The translations under genes and the position numbers were made by a program. Positions 63,601 to 64,000 of a DNA stretch of 64,000 bases are shown here, in pieces. Under the pieces are notes generated by a model. The model made no database searches. It was not told the DNA's origin and worked only from the letters and a program-made list of their open reading frames with translations. Source of the stretch: Erythrobacter sp. (GTDB taxonomy: Bacteria > Pseudomonadota > Alphaproteobacteria > Sphingomonadales > Sphingomonadaceae). Within the stretch, counting starts at the first letter, position 1. Every line of letters starts with the position of its first letter. The stretch is taken from the NCBI RefSeq assembly GCF_011765465.1, contig NZ_CP050265.1, positions 124,001-188,000 on the forward strand, in the 5' to 3' direction.

Positions 63601-64000
63601 ACTGCGCGGCGAATATATGTTCGTCGCCGAGGGCAAGGGCGGTTTCCGCGCCTACGACGTCGCCTCGATCGCGAATAAGGGCGTGTCCGAACGAATCCTG
63701 ACCGCGCCTTTCTCAGCGCTCGGCCACGACACGCACGTCGACACCGAGAACGCGACCTGCATGGCGCTCGCTACGAACCAGCCGATCGCGCCGGACCGCA
63801 ACACGCCCCAAATGCGGGAGATGAACCAGGAGCAGCCGTTCCTGCCGATATACGACTACGCGGTCATCACCGACGCGGTGGAAGGGCTGGTGCTGGTCAA
63901 CGTCAACACGCTTGCCGACGGGGAATTCCGCAACAACCAGTTCCGCCGGATGGAATTTGCCGACGGGTCGGATGCGTGGAACCCGGGCGGGGTGCTGAAC
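60623..64000 (+). CDS. Large decaheme c-type cytochrome (3' end beyond the window)
   Basis: At least 1126 residues, open to the last base. The signal peptide is HLALLVAALTLGLAMLGGEVLAAD. Ten CxxCH motifs have their first cysteines at residues 67, 89, 167, 342, 461, 612, 639, 758, 769 and 875 (CNTCH, CTDCH, CGACH, CASCH, CMNCH, CADCH, CKDCH, CFTCH, CGGCH, CSDCH). The hemes are spaced by long non-heme stretches, unlike compact MtrA-type decahemes. After residue ~990 the sequence (GEYMFVAEGKGGFRAYDV; DAVEGLVLVNVNTLADG) resembles LVIVD-type beta-propeller repeats. The ATG overlaps the stop of the barrel gene (TGATG). Exported; surface or periplasmic location is undecided. Confidence 0.88.
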   Translation, partial: MAVFRSFSLRHLALLVAALTLGLAMLGGEVLAADKEKPVKRDYSRVTAPPAPARQSVSEMLAKSEGCNTCHVKTDAPTMHLSPAVRLGCTDCHGGDASVRGNSELPHDHPDYIAARDRAHVLPKYPKSWHWPSSANPERSYALLNKESPEYVKFVNPSDYRVAREACGACHIQAIEAAERSIMATGAMLWGGASYNNGILPFKNYLLGEAYTRNGEAAKIVTPTGPSGELTEAQKKRGVLAEMYPLPTWHVIPPGDIFRVFERGGRTINSQFPEIGIPNPTGQIQRLEEPGRPDLKQSNRGPGTGLRVAIPVLNIHKTRLNDPFTWFMGTNDQPGDYRHSGCASCHVVYANDREPRHSLIYSKYGRDGQSITVDPTIAGKAQESHYGEKDHGHDGKEGGERALGHGGLKQPGVAYDEEPALGALAGLKNEEDGLLTPDGRPKEKGHPLQHVFTRSIPTSQCMNCHMHQPNIFLNSYLGYTMWDYESDAPFMWPAKQKYPTADEVRAVLDRNPEGAAPRGKWADLDFLRNVYDLNPELKDTQFADYHGHGWNFRAIFKRDREGNLLDADGNIVDNDDPEKWRREGEGKFVEPGTNPGKAVHLMSIHAEKGMQCADCHFEQDSHGNGLIYGEVANAIEISCKDCHGTADAYPTLRTSGPAAPPKGHDLALLRNPDGKRRFEWIDGENGTRRLIQRSIVDPELEWEVSLVKNSVEPDSSEFNPKAARAKLMSRYGAETGNFEFGTGIAQEDRAHRDGEMACFTCHLSWTTSCGGCHLPIEANWKTKSHRYEGGETRNFATYNPQVARDQMFQLGKHQTTKGSQVAPVRSSSALVLSSTNINRERIYVQQPPISAIGFSSQAFAPHFPHTVRTTETKTCSDCHLSEKDDNNAIMAQLLLLGTNYVNFVGMHAWTGQEDGFTAIRVTEYDEPQAVLGSYLHRYAYPDYWRRHVEDNDRELKDWIRGKTFDGDLSGETKPFEEFVNTHEGTSDRVGCLQLRGEYMFVAEGKGGFRAYDVASIANKGVSERILTAPFSALGHDTHVDTENATCMALATNQPIAPDRNTPQMREMNQEQPFLPIYDYAVITDAVEGLVLVNVNTLADGEFRNNQFRRMEFADGSDAWNPGGVLN

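Noticed and set aside
1..64000. tRNA genes, rRNA, CRISPR arrays, insertion sequences, integrases
   Set aside because: Scanning the intergenic regions showed no tRNA T-arm or acceptor pattern, no regular direct repeats with spacers, and no transposase or recombinase proteins.

Overview
The window is GC-rich (roughly two thirds G+C), densely coded and Gram-negative in character: it has an RND tripartite pump, two-partner secretion, outer-membrane barrels and lipoproteins, and a Ku/LigD pair. The strongest taxonomic clue is a bifunctional malonyl-CoA reductase next to a trifunctional propionyl-CoA synthase. Outside Chloroflexus, this pair is known from aerobic anoxygenic phototrophic alphaproteobacteria of the Erythrobacter/Porphyrobacter group. 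I therefore infer an Erythrobacteraceae (Sphingomonadales) chromosome. I see no tRNA, rRNA, CRISPR array, prophage or insertion sequence.

Layout. 1-4.7 kb (minus): RND efflux operon (adaptor, pump, and an outer-membrane factor cut by the window edge). 5.0-6.7 kb (plus): L,D-transpeptidase. 6.7-11.2 kb (minus): ABC ATPase plus a permease fused to an M1 aminopeptidase. 11.3-20.5 kb (minus): pcs-mcr, the core of the 3-hydroxypropionate route, as a two-gene operon. 20.9-23.9 kb (plus, divergent): Crp-type regulator, PAS histidine kinase and single-domain response regulator, all overlapping. 23.9-27.4 kb (minus): a small conserved-looking protein, a hairpin-rich gap, then an SRPBCC/zinc alcohol dehydrogenase/SDR operon. 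27.7-31.2 kb (plus): tightly overlapping glycosyltransferase, acyl-CoA dehydrogenase-like, PIG-L deacetylase and methyltransferase genes. 31.2-35.8 kb (minus): LigD and Ku (NHEJ) and an MFS transporter. 36.0-39.4 kb (plus): ATP-grasp protein and CocE/NonD hydrolase. 39.7-53.7 kb (plus): TpsB, a 2100-residue glycine-rich TpsA exoprotein, an exported TPR-CHAT protease-like protein, a CHASE2 adenylate cyclase and an exported small protein, ended by a perfect 18-bp terminator hairpin. 53.8-55.1 kb (minus): exported M24 peptidase. 55.4 kb to the end (plus): pentaheme cytochrome, tandem GlcG/HbpS-like lipoprotein, outer-membrane beta-barrel, and a very large decaheme cytochrome that runs off the window.

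How the genes work together. pcs-mcr would turn malonyl-CoA into propionyl-CoA and so feed C3/C4 pools; the divergent Crp-kinase-regulator operon is a natural candidate for its control. The TPS locus looks like one surface and envelope-signalling unit, in which a secreted adhesin is tied to a periplasmic caspase-like protein and a cAMP-producing receptor. The cytochrome locus has the parts of a trans-outer-membrane electron conduit (periplasmic hemes, a barrel, a large multiheme protein), which would be unexpected for this group. Two genes (a response regulator at 23488 and an ATP-grasp protein at 35979) have no standard start codon and appear to begin at ATA and ATC, each behind a well-placed Shine-Dalgarno sequence.
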